A stretch of DNA of 64,000 nucleotides. Origin: Zeus faber. Its lineage: Eukaryota; Chordata; Actinopteri; Zeiformes; Zeidae. This document shows, in pieces, positions 10,144-22,739 of the stretch. The notes beneath the pieces were generated by a model. The model saw only the letters and a program-made list of their open reading frames with translations. It was not told where the DNA came from and made no database searches. Within the stretch, counting starts at the first letter, position 1. Every line of letters starts with the position of its first letter. Location of the stretch: contig OY482866.1 in assembly GCA_960531495.1 (NCBI GenBank), forward strand, positions 4,985,918 through 5,049,917. The letters are read 5' to 3'. Position numbers and translations under genes: made by a program.

Positions 10144-10961
10144 TTTTTTAATTTGGACATTCAAAAATTGTAAGTTTAAACTTGCAAATATCTTGTGATT
10201 CGATTAATGTTGTAATTATGTACTGAGGAATTAACCAACCCGTCTATTCAGTTTTTATTTCCGCAGTTTTAAGCTGAGAATCCACTCACTGCAGTCTTGA
10301 ATTTTGTCCAGTGTAGATGTGACTGCGTCTGATTGGGAAGACCTGGAGGACTGACAAAGAGATCAGATCAAAGAGAATTGCTCTATAATTGAGAAAAGCT
10401 ATAACATGTCCAGCATTCAAAGGTCCTTGTAAATCATTGATATGATTGCTATTTGTATTTAACTGATTTGCAAATTTGATTATTTAATAGGCCCAATTGG
10501 AATCATTTTGAGATGATATGCATGCAAGTATATAAATGGAGAGACCTTGATTGAATTTAGCTCTATATCCCAGATTGAGCTCCATCGTTAAAAGTTATTA
10601 AAGCATCAGATATTATAGAGTGCCTTATAGAACCAGAATATTTCTTGATTAGTTCTTATTTTGATATGACATTTTGGTTGTCTCGTCTAGCTGTTGAAGC
10701 AATGTTCAGAAGCTGAGTTAAGGATTACGGTGTTAATACTCAGGGACACTGTTGTCAGAGCACCCTGGAGTGGTTATCTCTATAACTATGCTTGTTACAG
10801 TGGTAGACCTCTCCTTTCATCCTTTGATAATGTATGAGAACAATACATTAAGCACCGCAGGGCATTCCACACAGGCCCAAAGAACATTCCTATTTTACTC
10901 CAACTAAGAGCTGTGGAATGACTGACCACCTGAAGTCCTGCTGGAAATGATATATGTGTGA
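10144..10961. other. no gene seen
   Basis: Mostly AT-rich non-coding sequence with no recognisable family. Confidence 0.4.
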
Positions 10962-11453
10962 TTACCATGGGGGCTGCTTCTGTGTTCTGGGTTCTGGGTT
11001 CTGTGTTCTCGCTGTGTGACTGCGGAGGCGCTTGCCTGACCGCAGCAGCTGGAACAGTCCGTTGTTGGGGTGGTGAGGATCCTTCATGATCCTGCGGGCT
11101 CTGCTACTATGCCTCCTGCTGTATAAGTCCAACAGGGAGGGGAGTGTAGTTACAGTGGTACGTTCAGCTGAACGCACCACCCTCTGCAGGGCCCGCCTGT
11201 CCTGAGCAGTACAGTTCCCAAACCAGGCAGTGATGTTGCCTGTCAGGATGCTCTCCACTGCTCCAGAGCAGAAGGACTTGAGGATCCTCACCGAGACCCG
11301 GAATTTCCTCATCTGCCTGAGGTGGTAAAGACGCTGCCTCGCCTTTCTCACCAGAGTGTCTGGTTGTAAAGTCCATGTTAAATCCTCTGTGATGTGGACT
11401 CCCAGGTACTTGAAGCTGCTCACCCTGTCGACAGAAGTCCCATTTTTCATCAA
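10962..11453 (-). mobile_element. L2-like LINE, C-terminal end of RT protein
   Basis: 163-codon reading frame. It opens with the post-RT segment 'SSFKYLGVHI', continues with 'RKARQRLYHLRQMRKF' and 'ILTGNITAWFGN', and ends in the Arg-rich tail seen in fish L2 elements. The EN and RT core are absent (5' truncation). The 'RLYHLRQ.RKFRVSVRILKS' stretch also occurs in the short L2 derivative at 46.1 kb, so the two belong to related families. No function expected. Confidence 0.8.
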
Positions 11454-11464
11454 CCATCACTTCA

Positions 11465-11660
11465 CAATAAACGCCTCAATTTCACTCATCGATGGCAGCG
11501 GCAACCATGCAAGGTGCACACCAGCTCATCAAGGGCACTTTAGGGTTCAGTGTCTTGCTCAAGGACATTTTGACGTGCTGCCAGGAGTGACCGGGTATTA
11601 CTCCAGGAACCCGCTGATTACTGGACAACCAGCTCTACCTCCTGTGCCACCATCTGCGAC
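11465..11660 (-). mobile_element. diverged tRNA-derived SINE-like repeat
   Basis: Contains GTCTTGCTCAAGGACA and, at the end, CAGCTCTACCTCCTGTGCCACC, the reverse complement of an A-box-like start. The organisation matches the other SINEs but the sequence is more diverged. It directly abuts the L2 fragment. Confidence 0.5.
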
Positions 11661-12899
11661 AAGCCCCAGAAAGCATTTATATAGACACAGGGGGCGTTCA
11701 CAGATTGTGTTATTTTTCAGTTGACATGGGCGCAGTGTATCATGCAGTCCCAGACGTATGGCCATGTGTGCTCCATTGGTTGTGGGGTCGTAGGTATGAG
11801 GACCCCATTATCTTTTAGTGGTTGAGCATTATGCCACAGTGTCTGGATTACTATTAATAATGTTGTGATTAGTATGAATACTAGGGTCCCTCTGACCCTG
11901 CAGAGTCGTTTTAATGGGTTAAATGGATGCAATGTGCTTTGCCGGCTCACGCTTTCTGCTGGCTGTAATAACTGGGAGTGAGTACTTAGCTTTTGGCAGT
12001 GGCATTGGCTTCCTCAGTGGATGCAACGCTGATGGCGTTGGTGTCGTTTTGTCCACAGGTTGGCAGGGATGTCGGTGAGTGGAGGAGACAGTTCTGGTGG
12101 TTCAGTTGGTTCCGTTGGTTCCGTTGGGGTCAGTTGCGTTCAGTCGTGGTTATATATGGGTTTTAGTTAATAATCAGCACTATTGTCTATGCCAAATGTG
12201 TGTAGCTTGGAGTGGGTGGAACTCAGCGGTATCATCTTGCTGTGTGGTGGCTAAGCTGTGGATCCTGGATGGGGTTAGTCACACACACACATTCACACAT
12301 CATCAGCAAAGCGCATGCAGTTGGAAACAATTTTGAGCTAAAATTTTTCATCACAATTAACAGGTAATAAATAATTATTCTGTGTCATTTTAGAGTAAAA
12401 CAGGAAAGAGAAATTACAATTTTGAAAATAAAATTCCAAATATAAATGGGGCGGACAAAGGGGCATAGTCAAGCACTGGTTGCGGACCACAGAAAGACTC
12501 CGGGGCGCCTTTTACTGCGCTGTGCTCAGTCGCCACTTGTGGGAATCTCTGCCCACTGGTAAGTGTTTAGGGAAGGAGATGGAATCCTTCTGGCCGTGGT
12601 GCGGCGACATGGCGAGAGTTTTATTGTTCATTTCAATATGCGGCACGCAGGCCACAATTATATATATCACTGAGGATTATTATAATAAATGTGGATAATG
12701 ATGATCCTCTTGGGTGCAGGAGGAATGGCGTGCCACTGCTGGGCTGCTTACGAGACTGTGCACCGATTCCCTTTGTAAGACAGACAAACATTAAGAAAAC
12801 TCCCTGCCTCCAGTCGGACCAATCAGCTGAACACAAGTGGACAGAAATGGAATAAAGTTCATTATGTATGTGACAAGTAAACTCTTGAACTTGAACCTA
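11661..12899. other. no gene; short dispersed repeat at 12,638-12,727
   Basis: No coding signal. The segment from GGCACGCAGGCCAC to GCAGGAGGAAT at 12,638-12,727 recurs at 28,614-28,702, next to the 3' end of the Tx1-like LINE, so it is a dispersed repeat of unknown class. A short CA tract lies near 12,280. Confidence 0.5.
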
Positions 12900-13156
12900 A
12901 AGACCAGCTGATTCTTAAAACTTGGAACGAGCTTCACATACCACACAATGCAGCTTGTGAGTATTGCCGTATTGACCATGTTTGGCTCTCCATACGCATG
13001 GGAGCAGTCTTTCTCGCATCTGAGGAACATTTAGACCAACCTACGCTCACGTTTAACTGATGGAAGCCTCAACGCAGCATGAAGCTTAACCTCACTACGT
13101 ATGAACCAGACTACAAGGCCATCAGCAACACCATGCAGCACCAGAAGTCGCATTAA
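12900..13156 (+). pseudogene. hAT transposase C-terminal remnant
   Basis: One frame gives VLTMFGSPYA.EQSFSHLRNI..., then LRSRLTDGSLN, which fits the hAT dimerisation-domain pattern (FGS-Y-CE-aFS, RSRLTdehL). After a frameshift another frame ends YEPDYKAISNTMQHQKSH-stop, the usual end of fish/vertebrate hAT-derived transposases. At least two in-frame stops and one frameshift. A dead 3' fragment. Confidence 0.7.
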
Positions 13157-14640
13157 TGGTTTAAAGTATTTCATTTATTATTGGTTAGCTACAGTATAAC
13201 AACAATTACTAAGAAGAATAAAGACAATTCTTAGTAATTCTCTTTATATTCTTGCTGTCCAGGAAAAGAGAACTGAGTATAGCAACAATTACTAAGAAGA
13301 ATAAAGAGAAATTGATTATATATTGCGCTTTTTTAAGTACTCAAGGATGTGTTATACATTAAAAATGTATGCCTTACTTAAAAAATTCACACATTAAGTT
13401 GCATTCAATTGTATTAAATATTATATGGCTCACAAGGAAATACATTTAGAAATATTTGGCTTTTCTGGCTCTCCCAGCCAAAAAGGTTCCCGACCAATGC
13501 TCTCGCCGCTCACTTCCTCCTATCTCCGTCCGTGACTTTTAACAGTCCATCTCTTATCCATTTTCCATGTCATTCTATTTCCCTCACAATACAATAATAT
13601 TACCGTCATCTTTATCCCAACAGCACTCAAACAACAATAATTTCAGCAATAATGCTGCAACACAAAATACAGTGCACATGAGGAGGAAGCACACATTCTA
13701 CAATTACCAAACTCTTACCACGTCCCAGACATTCAACACTAATACAGATTTTTAAAATGGCTCTGCGCAGAATAAACAGATCTCACAGCATACGGAGCAC
13801 ACACACTAATCTCACATTTTTTAATTTAGAATTAGAAGATATATTTCAAACACTTCAGACAGATGCTGGTTTTTCTTGTACAAAGGTCGGTCAGAGATGT
13901 GCTCTCGTGAAGCTCTCTGAGTCGAACATTATTTTCAGGGAGTCAGAGAATATATGATCAGTTTGACGTCACAGATTTATATGTGTTCCAGATAAGTCTT
14001 GACACACCAAGGATAGTGAGGTGCCGTTCTTGCTCTTGCAGCTGCATCGGCAGGGGGAGGCCGAAAAGACGATAGCATACATATTCTACTCCCATTTGCG
14101 CGGTTTGGAAAACCATGGGAAAATAAAGATTTGTGACTGAGGATATAATAATGAGGTTTTGTTCTTCATTATGTGTGTATTATGGTTTTTTTTTAAATTT
14201 ATGTTATTTTTTATTTTTTTGTTTAAACCTGTGCTGTCAGCATGCAATGGCATACAACACAGAATATTTGTATGCCATTGCATCTAGGACAGAGTAAGTC
14301 TGCAAGTGGAGTTCAAGTTCTCAACCTGCAATGCAACTCTTTATAAATTCTTAAATCATCAAGAACTGCTGCAATAACTCTGTCCTGTGGATGACCTGTA
14401 GGATGAAAAGAGTACAGTTTTTGGTTATAAAGAACCACCACCAACCCCCCTCTTTGCAGAGCTCTTTATCATGTTTGGGTCTAAAAACAACTGATCACTA
14501 CTCCTAGAGGGGGAGAATCACCACGGGTGAGACAAATAAACATAGAACCAAGCAACATTTACACAACAACATAAACATTGGACGACAACAGATATTGAAA
14601 AACAGTAAATGGTGGTGTGTGCGTGTTTGTGTGTGATGGG
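13157..14640. other. no gene seen
   Basis: AT-rich non-coding sequence; short reading frames show no domain or motif. Confidence 0.45.
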
Positions 14641-14642
14641 AC

Positions 14643-14778
<136 letters not shown>

Positions 14779-14839
14779 AGATGTGCACCGGTGAGTGTAC
14801 ATGATTATCCCTATTGGTACTGGTGTAGAAGGTTGGTAT

Positions 14840-15150
14840 TATGTCGTGGCGCCTTCAAGCAGCGGATGGGGCCCCGAAGCCCCCCGAACTTCGCAGCCTT
14901 GTGGACACCCTACGGCTGCAGGAAAGCCACGAACACCCTGCCAGCGGCCACAGAAGACCCCCAGGCACCCAGAGGAGCCAGAGGGCCAGGGAGCAACCCC
15001 CACACCCAGCCCCGAGGAGCATTACTCAGTCCCAGGGAGCACGAGGAGACCCCGCACCCCAGGGGCGCAAACATACAACCAACCCCCAGGTGCAGGCACA
15101 AGACGCAGCCACAGGCACAGAACCCGGGCCGCGGGCGCTAGGCTTGGACC
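14840..15150. other. GC-rich segment of unknown nature
   Basis: C/G-rich sequence with many CCC and GGAG motifs, open in several frames on both strands because of composition. Contrasts sharply with the AT-rich surroundings. No motif recognised; could be part of a dispersed element or of a CpG-rich exon relic. Confidence 0.35.
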
Positions 15151-15249
15151 ACAGGCCTATATGTTTATGTGATTACATAGATTTAGATATATTGTTACAT
15201 TCCTTGTAGAGAGGACTTCCCTGCTGGAGAAGACAGATGGCTCTAAAGG

Positions 15250-15868
15250 ATCTAGAGGACATAGAATCCCTGCACAAGCCCACCGACTGGAGGTCCGATT
15301 GAAATCCAGGGGGCTGACGGATGCGTTGGAGTCCGCTCACATGATGCAGAGAGCTCATTAGTGTAAACTGCAAGAAAGTCAACTAGAGGTTGAACAGCTC
15401 AAGCAGGAAGTAGATCAACTGAAGAATTGTGAAATTGTTGAGCTGTGCAAGGTGCTCAATAATCGCCTAGACCAGGAGATGAGAGTCCTTCGAGCGAGGG
15501 TGCATTCACTTGATGCTGGGAAGAGCTCCATGCAAGAGAGGGTGGCATCTCTGCAGGACAAAGTGGATCGGCTGGAATCTGCACTCCAACTGCAGCAGCA
15601 AGATGGTAAACAGCAGCTCCTAACTCTACAGGCACAGGCAGACCAGTCCCATGAGATGGCTAAATGTCATGCATCTGAGTTGGCCCAGAGAAACCAGACC
15701 TGCAGGATTTTAAATGAGAAGATATTGCTCAGACAGACTGCCTTGCAAATTTGGAGAAAGCAGAGGTAACACTGCAGAAGGAGGTGCAGAGACTGGAGTC
15801 TGCCCTCCAAGATCAGAGAGAACTGACTAAAAATCATGTCCTTACTCTCCAGATCCAGGCTGGGTCTC
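15250..15868 (+). pseudogene. coiled-coil protein coding fragment (copy 1)
   Basis: Heptad-type sequence: LQESQLEVEQLKQEVDQLKN, then LNNRLDQEMRVLRARVHSLD, ERVASLQDKVDRLESALQLQ, LLTLQAQADQSHEMA and, after a frameshift near 15,735, EVTLQKEVQRLESALQDQRE. An in-frame stop lies near 15,358. The same protein is encoded in inverted orientation at 23,930-24,660. I do not recognise the parent gene; it could be a large cytoskeletal or centrosomal coiled-coil protein or a multicopy element. At about 15,868 it is interrupted by an L2-like LINE. No introns seen within the matched part. Confidence 0.65.
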
Positions 15869-18072
15869 ACACAGGTCTTACTTATATGGGGATGGCACTC
15901 TTGGCGAGCATCCTCTCCGTGTCTAGGATCTTGGTGGAGGTGTGGGCTGAACCGGTGGCGATGAGCTGCCTCCCGAGGGAATTCGTCGTTGTGATAGCGA
16001 CGTATCTCCCCCCTCTGCTAACGCCGAAGCGGCCTGTGATGTCCTGCTCTCAGCTGCGTGCAGGCTGCAGACACAGCACCCATTTAAACATTTAAACCGA
16101 TTTTAATCATACCTCTCTGTTCTCCACTCTGCCCACTTTCTCCCAGTGTGGTACATGCCACACCAGGGACAATATAACAATAGACTTATTATATGTCAAC
16201 ATCAAGGAGGCATAAAACTCATCCCCCCTCCACTCCTGTGAAGATCAGATAAAAACCTGGCTCATCTCCTGCCTGTGTACAAACCTCTCGTGCTCAGGCA
16301 ACCAGCTGTGACCCATAGAGTGAAAGGTGGTCTAAAGAGACTGAAGAGGCCCTGTAGGACTGCTTTGACTCTACTGTGTGGGAAGAACTCTGTGATCCTC
16401 ATGGGGAGGACATCACAGTCTCACTGACTGTATCATGGATTTCCTAAACTTCTGTGTGGAAAACACTTCACCCACCAGGACTGTACGGTGTTCTCCCAAC
16501 AACAAACCCTGGATTACTCCGGATATAGAGGCTCTCCTCAAAGAGAAGAAAAGGGCCTTTAAATCAGGAGACAAGGAGGAGCTGAAGGAGGTACAGAAGC
16601 AGCTAAGGAGGAAGATCAGTGAGGGGAAGGACAGCTACAGGAGGAAGATGAAGGACCAGCTACAGCACAACACCAGAGGAGTCTGGAAGGGCCTCAAAAC
16701 CATCTCGGCCCACAATGAACCAGACTCAGGCTGTGGGGGATCAGAGGTGGGTGAATAATCAGAACTTTTTTTTCAACAGATTTGATCAGTCACCTACCCC
16801 TCCCCCGGCCTATTCATTGCATCAGCAACCTCCGTCATCCGCACCCCAGGTGTTCTGCAACACCCCCTTCCTTCAATATTCACAGCCACCCCCACTGCTT
16901 CTCATACCAGAGACACAACCCCCACATTCACACCCTCAACTCAGCCCTCCTGCTCCAATCTGTCCCTCACTACGATCCAGGTGAGGAACGAGCTCAGGAA
17001 GATGAAGATGAGGAAGGCTGCAGGTCCGGACTGCATCAGCTCCAGGCTACTGAAGACATGTGCAGACCAGCTCTGTGGGGTAGTGGAGCACATGTTCAAC
17101 ATGAGCCTGAAGCTGGGGAGAGTGCCACGGCTGTGGAAAACATCCTGCGTGGTGCCGGTGCTGAAAACCCCGCACCCCAAGGACCTCAGCAGCTACAGGG
17201 AGGTGCACTGACGTCTCACCTAATGAAGAGCCTGGAGAGGCTGGTCCTTATGCATCTCCGCCCCCTGGTGAGATCAGCAATTGACCTGCACCGGTTTGCC
17301 TCCAAGCCTGGCATTGGGGTGGACAACGCCGTCATCTCTATGTTACATCGAGCTCTCTCACCTGGAGAAGCCTGGGAGCACAGTGAGGATCATGTTCTTT
17401 GATTTCTCAAGTGCTTTCAACACCATTCAGCTTGTGCTTTGAGGGAAAAGCTGCAGCACACAGGAGTGGACCATCACCTGTCTTCCTGCATTCTGGACTA
17501 CCTCACTGACCGGTCACAGTACGTGAGGTCTCAGAACTGTGCGCCTGACATGGTCATCTGCAGCACGGGGGCCCCGCAAGGAACGGTCTTGGCACATTTC
17601 CCCTTCACCCTCTACACTGCAGACTTCACGTACAGCTCAACCTGCTGTCACCTGCAAAAGTTCAAAGCGTCACAACAGCTGACAAGAAGAGACTTGATAA
17701 ACTGATCAAGAAGGCAGGCTCTGTCTTGGGGTGCCCCCTGGACCCGGTGCATGGGGTTTGTGCATGGGAATGCAAAGTGCAATTATAAAAAATAAAAAAT
17801 AAAAAGAAGTACAATCCCTGATGTGCACTTTGTCAAAATATGTGCAATACTCTTGATTACTTTGCTTCCTATTTATGTTGTTTCTACTTAGGTATATATT
17901 TTATATATATTTTATATTGTTTATAGTGCTTACCTTGATTCTTAGGTACTTTTAGTTACTACAACTCATGATTGATGCTCTCAATTTTTCTCTTTCACTT
18001 TTTGCTGCTGTAACTGTGCAAATCTCCCCGTTGTGCGACTAATAAAGGTTTATCTTTATCTTTATCTTTATA
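15869..18072 (+). mobile_element. L2-clade LINE, 5'-truncated and frameshifted
   Basis: Decayed reading frames give an EN tail ('[13 protein letters not shown]'), the EN/RT linker (16,435-16,758: 'NNKPWITPDIEALLKEKKRA', 'LQHNTRGVWKGLKTISA'), RT start (16,981-17,211: 'KMRKAAGPDCISSRLLKTCA'), mid-RT ('VDHHLSSCILDYLTDRSQYV', 'STGAPQGTVL' at 17,439-17,600) and a C-terminal 'RDLINKLIKKAGS'-type tail. The 3' end carries a (TTTATC)n tail at 18,040-18,072. The FADD box is deleted, with several frameshifts. Dead copy. Confidence 0.85.
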
Positions 18073-18590
18073 CAAACTTTTATGAAAAGATGACAGATGA
18101 CAGTTTATCTTTACCTACCATGGAATGGGAAAGAGACCTTGCTGTTTCCAGCAATATCAACCTGTGGAACACCTTTTCTATGACCTGCAATTCCAAAATG
18201 CAACTCATCCAGTTCAAGATTTTGCACAGAGCACATATCACACACAAAATATTCAAAATGGGTTTCATGGATAAAGACGTTTGTTGTCATTGTTCCCTTT
18301 GTACCATAGATGACTACTTTCATGCCATCTGACTCTTCCCATCTATCCAGCCTCCCTGTCTATATGTCTCCTTGGTGACCTCTCCTCGGTTGACTCAGCA
18401 CTCAACCACCACCAACCCATTTTGATCGCCTTAACGATTGCCAAGAAAATAATATTACGCAATTGGAAGAACAAAGATAATCTCACCACATCCCAATACA
18501 ATTTTTATATAGTGGTGACAAGTATTGATAGTTCATCAATTTTAGATTTTATAATAGAAAATTTAGATTGAGTCATTTTATATTATTATA
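18073..18590 (+). mobile_element. L1-like LINE 3' fragment
   Basis: Reads 'QLIQFKILHRAHITHKIFKM', then 'VCCHCSLCTIDDYFHAIW', then after frameshifts 'AKKIILRNWKNKD', matching the Cys-containing C-terminal end of L1-clade ORF2 proteins. Directly abuts the (TTTATC) tail of the preceding L2-like element. Only the last ~150 codons remain. Confidence 0.65.
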
Positions 18591-18755
18591 TCCCTGGTGT
18601 TTTATTGATTTGTTTCCATGATCTTTTCAACCCTTAAACCGTTTATCAGCCCAACCGTCATCTCCCAGTCTGAGCAGGAGCCCGGTGGGGTTTAGCGCAC
18701 CTACCCGGGCCCCGCTTCTTCCCCTGGGCGAAGAACACTTCAATGCGGATCTATT

Positions 18756-18836
18756 TCATATCCTATCTGATCTATTCTTTTATCCATCAATCACATTGTG
18801 ATTGATGGATAAAAGAATAGATCAGATATGATATGA
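18756..18836. repeat. 81-bp near-perfect palindrome
   Basis: Symmetric around 18,796 with a 1-nt spacer. The inner 32 bp on each side pair perfectly and the arms extend to 40 bp with a single mismatch. The centre reads CCATCAATCACATTGTGATTGATGG. It could extrude as a cruciform; it may be a foldback element end or a replication-fork snap-back. Confidence 0.9.
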
Positions 18837-20457
18837 TTCATCTGATCGATAAGTCCGGAGCAGGTCCAATTAGTAAAGTTAATGCATTTATTTCTGAGAG
18901 CCATTTAGATTGACCAGGAGCCGCACCTCACACCTTAAATTAAATATTTTCTCTCCAAATGTATTAAATTAAAATTATTGGGAAATATGGCAACAAATTG
19001 AATCCCAACACTTAATCTATCGCAAAACTCTTCATATCATGATGATATCGTGTCGTGAGGTCTACGATGATTCCCAGCCCTATTTGAGGGAATTATATGT
19101 TTTTATATATATATCAAAAATTATTTCCACTTTTATATTCTAGCACATTATAACCACTTTTCAGTGACTACCGAAGTGGGCCACAGATAAAGCCTTGGTC
19201 TACATTTTTGTTTGCACTTAATTGTTGTGTCCTCCCAAGGTCTGGAAGCCCCCACACCTAACACAAACATATGCAAACACAAATCCATTGACGAAAATGT
19301 TAACATTCCAATGGAGCAATCAACCCCATTTCACTGAGAGGTGAAAATTCCGATCCTCCCAATTCAATGGGATCTCTGTAGTGGAGGAACCTATGTAGGT
19401 TATTCAGTTTACTGTCATATAGGACTTCTTAAATAATGACTCAAAGCGGTTAATCATTATCAAAAAAGGTGGCGATTCATGAAATAGTTGGCAACTAATC
19501 GGTTGACTAATTGTTGCAGCTCCAAAAAAGGATAATTAAATAATTGTTTTTATATGAACCATGAACTTAAAACTATGTTAACAGTAAAACAATCTTGAGT
19601 GTTCAGTAGAATCCATACACTATGAAGCCTAGTTATCTTTTGAACATATTGCTGTTGTATATTTTATGCTATTGACTTTTATTTATAAATTTTTAATATG
19701 TTATTGTTTTATTGTTGCTTATTGAACATTTTAGATTTAATCTATTGAATGTGTGGTGGTTGAGGGGGGATAAGGCATTTCTCAGAGAGCGCTGCAAATG
19801 CAGAAATCTTTTGCAATATTTCACAATTATTTTGATCCCAATAATTCCTAAAAATAGAAAGTTCAAAGACCTTTAAATTGAAATCAAAAGGCCAACGACT
19901 AGAACCTATAAATCTACACACTTGGCCACTTTAAAACAAAGGAAAACTGTGACTTTCCTCTCTCTTAGTAGTACTTTGCAGTGTTTGTCGGACAACAATG
20001 TGTCTATCTTACCATTCAGTATGACACTATATTATTGTGGTCCACGGATATTAAAGATGTCCACAATCACGTTGAATATCACTATTATTATTGTCTTTAT
20101 TTGACTAGATTTTTTTAGGTAAATACTTTAATATTATTTATAATACTCCTTTGCATTTTAGATTTTTTTAAATACTGTTTTATTTTAATCACTACTATGC
20201 CCTTATTTGACCTGTTGTATAGAGTTCAGTCAGCTGGGAACTGGCTGCCAGCGGACAGGCCTCTGGCTGGGACAGCCTCTTTAAGGGGCTCTCATTGTAC
20301 ATCAGGAAACTGAATATAACATAACTTTTACTTCTAATACATTAAGTACATTTCAGTGCATCATTAACCTGATGTTAATCTTGTTTATTTGCCTCCAAAT
20401 ATATAAAATCCACTCACTGCAAAGCCAGTGTTTGATAAACAACCAGAAACCACAAAT
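18837..20457. other. no gene seen
   Basis: AT-rich sequence without recognised features; short open frames show no domain. Confidence 0.45.
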
Positions 20458-20529
20458 TGCATTGGCTGGGAATTGAACCCAGGTCAACTGCTTGGAAGGC
20501 AGCTATGCTCACCACTATATCACCAATGC
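20458..20529 (-). tRNA. tRNA-Gly(TCC)
   Basis: 72 nt. Acceptor strands GCATTGG and CCAATGC pair fully; anticodon stem-loop GCTGCCTTCCAAGCAGT carries anticodon TCC; T stem CTGGG/CCCAG pairs perfectly around TTCAATT. It differs from the vertebrate tRNA-Gly(TCC) consensus only by compensated pairs and a few loop positions. No T4 run follows within about 40 bp, so termination would be weak. Single copy, not in an array. Confidence 0.92.
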
Positions 20530-20655
20530 CCTTTCTGGGAAACATGTGAGGGTTTCTTGAATTGTCGTGTCTTACATTATTGCCCTGAAGTTAAACTTGT
20601 CAATTTGCCTCCAATGTGTGTTGCTCAAATCTGGCTGGAGCAGTTCCTTATTGTT

Positions 20656-20840
20656 TTACATTTAGCAGACGCTTTTATCCAAAGCGACTTACAGCTGTTT
20701 AAACACCGACCGACGCAGCCATCAGGGGTTAAGTGTCTTGCTCAAAGACACTACAGCATGCTAGCAGGAGGAGCCTGGGATCAAAACAGCAACCTTTAGA
20801 TCACTAGACCACCAGCTCTACCGCCTGAGCTACCCTCCCC
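20656..20840 (-). mobile_element. tRNA-derived SINE
   Basis: Third clear copy of the SINE at 1632 and 9958: starts TTACATTTAGCAGACGC on the plus strand and ends CTCTACCGCCTGAGCTACC, the reverse complement of its A box. Confidence 0.85.
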
Positions 20841-21006
20841 AATCAGTTGAGTCAGTACAAGACCAAAACATTTAGTGTGTAAGTCCGTGGCAAGGTACTT
20901 GGACTGTAAAAATAACTCTGTACTTTAAATGGCCTCTCCCCAGAATTACTCAAAATGATGAAGGTTGGTACGCACAGTTGTTGTTGAGGATGTGCCATTC
21001 TTTCCA

Positions 21007-21088
21007 GGTGAGGTGGCCGAGTGGTTAAGGCGATGGACTGCTAATCCATTGTGCTCTGCACGCGTGGGTTCGAGTCCCATCCTCATCG
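21007..21088 (+). tRNA. tRNA-Ser(GCT)
   Basis: 82 nt class II tRNA. D arm TGGCCGAGTGGTTAAGGC, anticodon arm ATGGACTGCTAATCCAT with anticodon GCT at 21,040-21,042, long variable arm TGTGCTCTGCACGC, T arm GTGGGTTCGAGTCCCAT. Acceptor GGTGAGG/CCTCATC pairs with one G-U. Both internal promoter boxes are canonical. Downstream T runs are only 3 long (CTTTATTT). Likely a functional gene. Confidence 0.93.
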
Positions 21089-21133
21089 TAGCTTTATTTC
21101 TGTCAACGTGCCTTTCGAACGCACTTGAAGAGT

Positions 21134-21225
21134 GTCTCTGTAGCTTAATGGAGAGAGCGCATTGGACATCAAGGCCTCATAAGCAAGGAATTTAAAAGTT
21201 GCTTCTTTCACTCCCATCAGAGTCA
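21134..21225 (+). pseudogene. tRNA-Arg(TCT)-like relic with intron-like insert
   Basis: 5' half GTCTCTGTAGCTTAATGG, then AGAGCGCATTGGAC, fits tRNA-Arg(TCT); the 3' end CACTCCCATCAGAGTC fits its acceptor and T stem. Between them are extra bases where this tRNA normally carries an intron. The anticodon is altered (ATCAA for TTCTA) and the B box is lost. It lies 45 bp after tRNA-Ser(GCT). Confidence 0.55.
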
Positions 21226-21409
21226 GGTGTCCGTCTTGTCATCTTTACACAATTCATAAAACAAAGAGCTGCAAAGTTAAACATTGTTTGCTGTGCAACC
21301 CTTGTCCCATCTACAGTAGCTCCTGCCTCATACTGTTAGAAAATCCTTTCCTTTACTAACTGCTTATTCGAAATGACGAAGAATGCATCTGCGAGTACTC
21401 TCATCCGGG

Positions 21410-22640
21410 ATACAGACTCCAGAATCCCACAGCTACTGGATCAAAACCCGTCTGCCTCCACTGTTCTGATCCACATGGGAACCAACACAGGAACACACAA
21501 TCTAAGACACTTAAAGAAGGCATTTTGAAGCTTATTGACAGTCTTCTACAGTCGGACCGCTGGTTCATCGTATCCGGCCTGCTGCTGTGTCCCAGCTTTG
21601 GAGACATAAAATTCACGCATGTCCTTCAGCTACACACATGGTTCAAGGGATACTGCTGCTCCCTCAACGTACCGTTTGTGGACAACTTTGACACCTTCTT
21701 AAACCATCCAAAAGTCTTAAGACATAATGGAGTTCATCCAAACTTTCATGGATCACGCCTCCTCGCCTTGAACATGGAACTGACGCTGAAATCCTCTGTT
21801 CGCTGCTGATGTTTGGTGAGTCCGATCCACTCTGACATTAATGACTGTCACTCTGCTTTACAAAATCCTGTAGCTATAAACCATAGACCGAAATTACATA
21901 ACTTCCCTGTAACATACAGGAATCGAAACAATTTACTCTCAGTTTGGACTCAAACTCTAAGTACCCCATAAAGCCGCGCACCCAGAACAATAAAAATGTC
22001 TCTATTAAACGTCAGGTCACTAACAATTAACTCGTCATTTTTAGTTAATGAGCTTATAAGTACCCATAACCTGGATTTCTCTCCACTGACTGAGACCTGG
22101 CTTGATTGAAATGGCACAGTCACACTCATTGAGAAAGCACCTCCTAATTTCAAGTTCATCCAGATAACTAGAGCTGAGAAGAGAGGCTGTGGAATAGCTG
22201 CTGTCTTCTTCTCTGATATCTATACTTGCAAGGAAATTCTCCTCATTTGAGGAGAGAATTCACGTCATTTGAACACCTTGCTATATCTATGAACTGCAGT
22301 GCCCCGATGTTAATCAGTCACCAAAATCTAAATGTGGCTTTCTTGATGAATTCTCTGAGCTACTGTCCAAGGTCTCTACTGATAATGATCGTGTAACAAT
22401 CTCAGGTGATTTTAATATTCCTGTTGACAATCAAATAGACCCAGATGCTCAACACTTCATTAGCCTATTGGAGAAATTTGACCTCACTCAGCATGTTTCT
22501 GGACCCACCCACAATAAAGGGCATACTCTGGACTTGGTCATATCAAAAGGACTAAATATCACTGTACCCTATGTCATGGATGTTGCTATATGCTAGGGTT
22601 CAGATCACTGTTGCATTTTCTTTGACATGTCTGCTCTTCC
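21410..22640 (+). mobile_element. CR1-like LINE fragment: ORF1 esterase part and endonuclease start
   Basis: 21,440-21,809 encodes a GDSL/SGNH-esterase-like stretch ('VLIHMGTN', 'FIVSGLLLCPSFG', 'VPFVDNFDTF', 'NGVHPNFHGSRLLA'), as in ORF1 of CR1/L2-group LINEs. After a stop, 21,990-22,110 gives 'MSLLNVRSLTINSSFL', then 'LTETWLD' (endonuclease N-terminus). 22,330-22,560 gives 'RVTISGDFNIPVDNQ' and 'GPTHNKGHTLDLVISKG'. Multiple stops and frameshifts; the RT is absent. Confidence 0.75.
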
Positions 22641-22739
22641 TGGACAACAGAGAGGTACCAGAACAATTTTTTTTTTTTTAAATGTATCATTAACATTAAT
22701 ACCATTGAAACCTTTAAGAGAATTGTAAATGAGTTATGG

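Noticed and set aside
19922..20104. 60-codon frame in AT-rich DNA
   Set aside because: No motif, composition typical of non-coding sequence.
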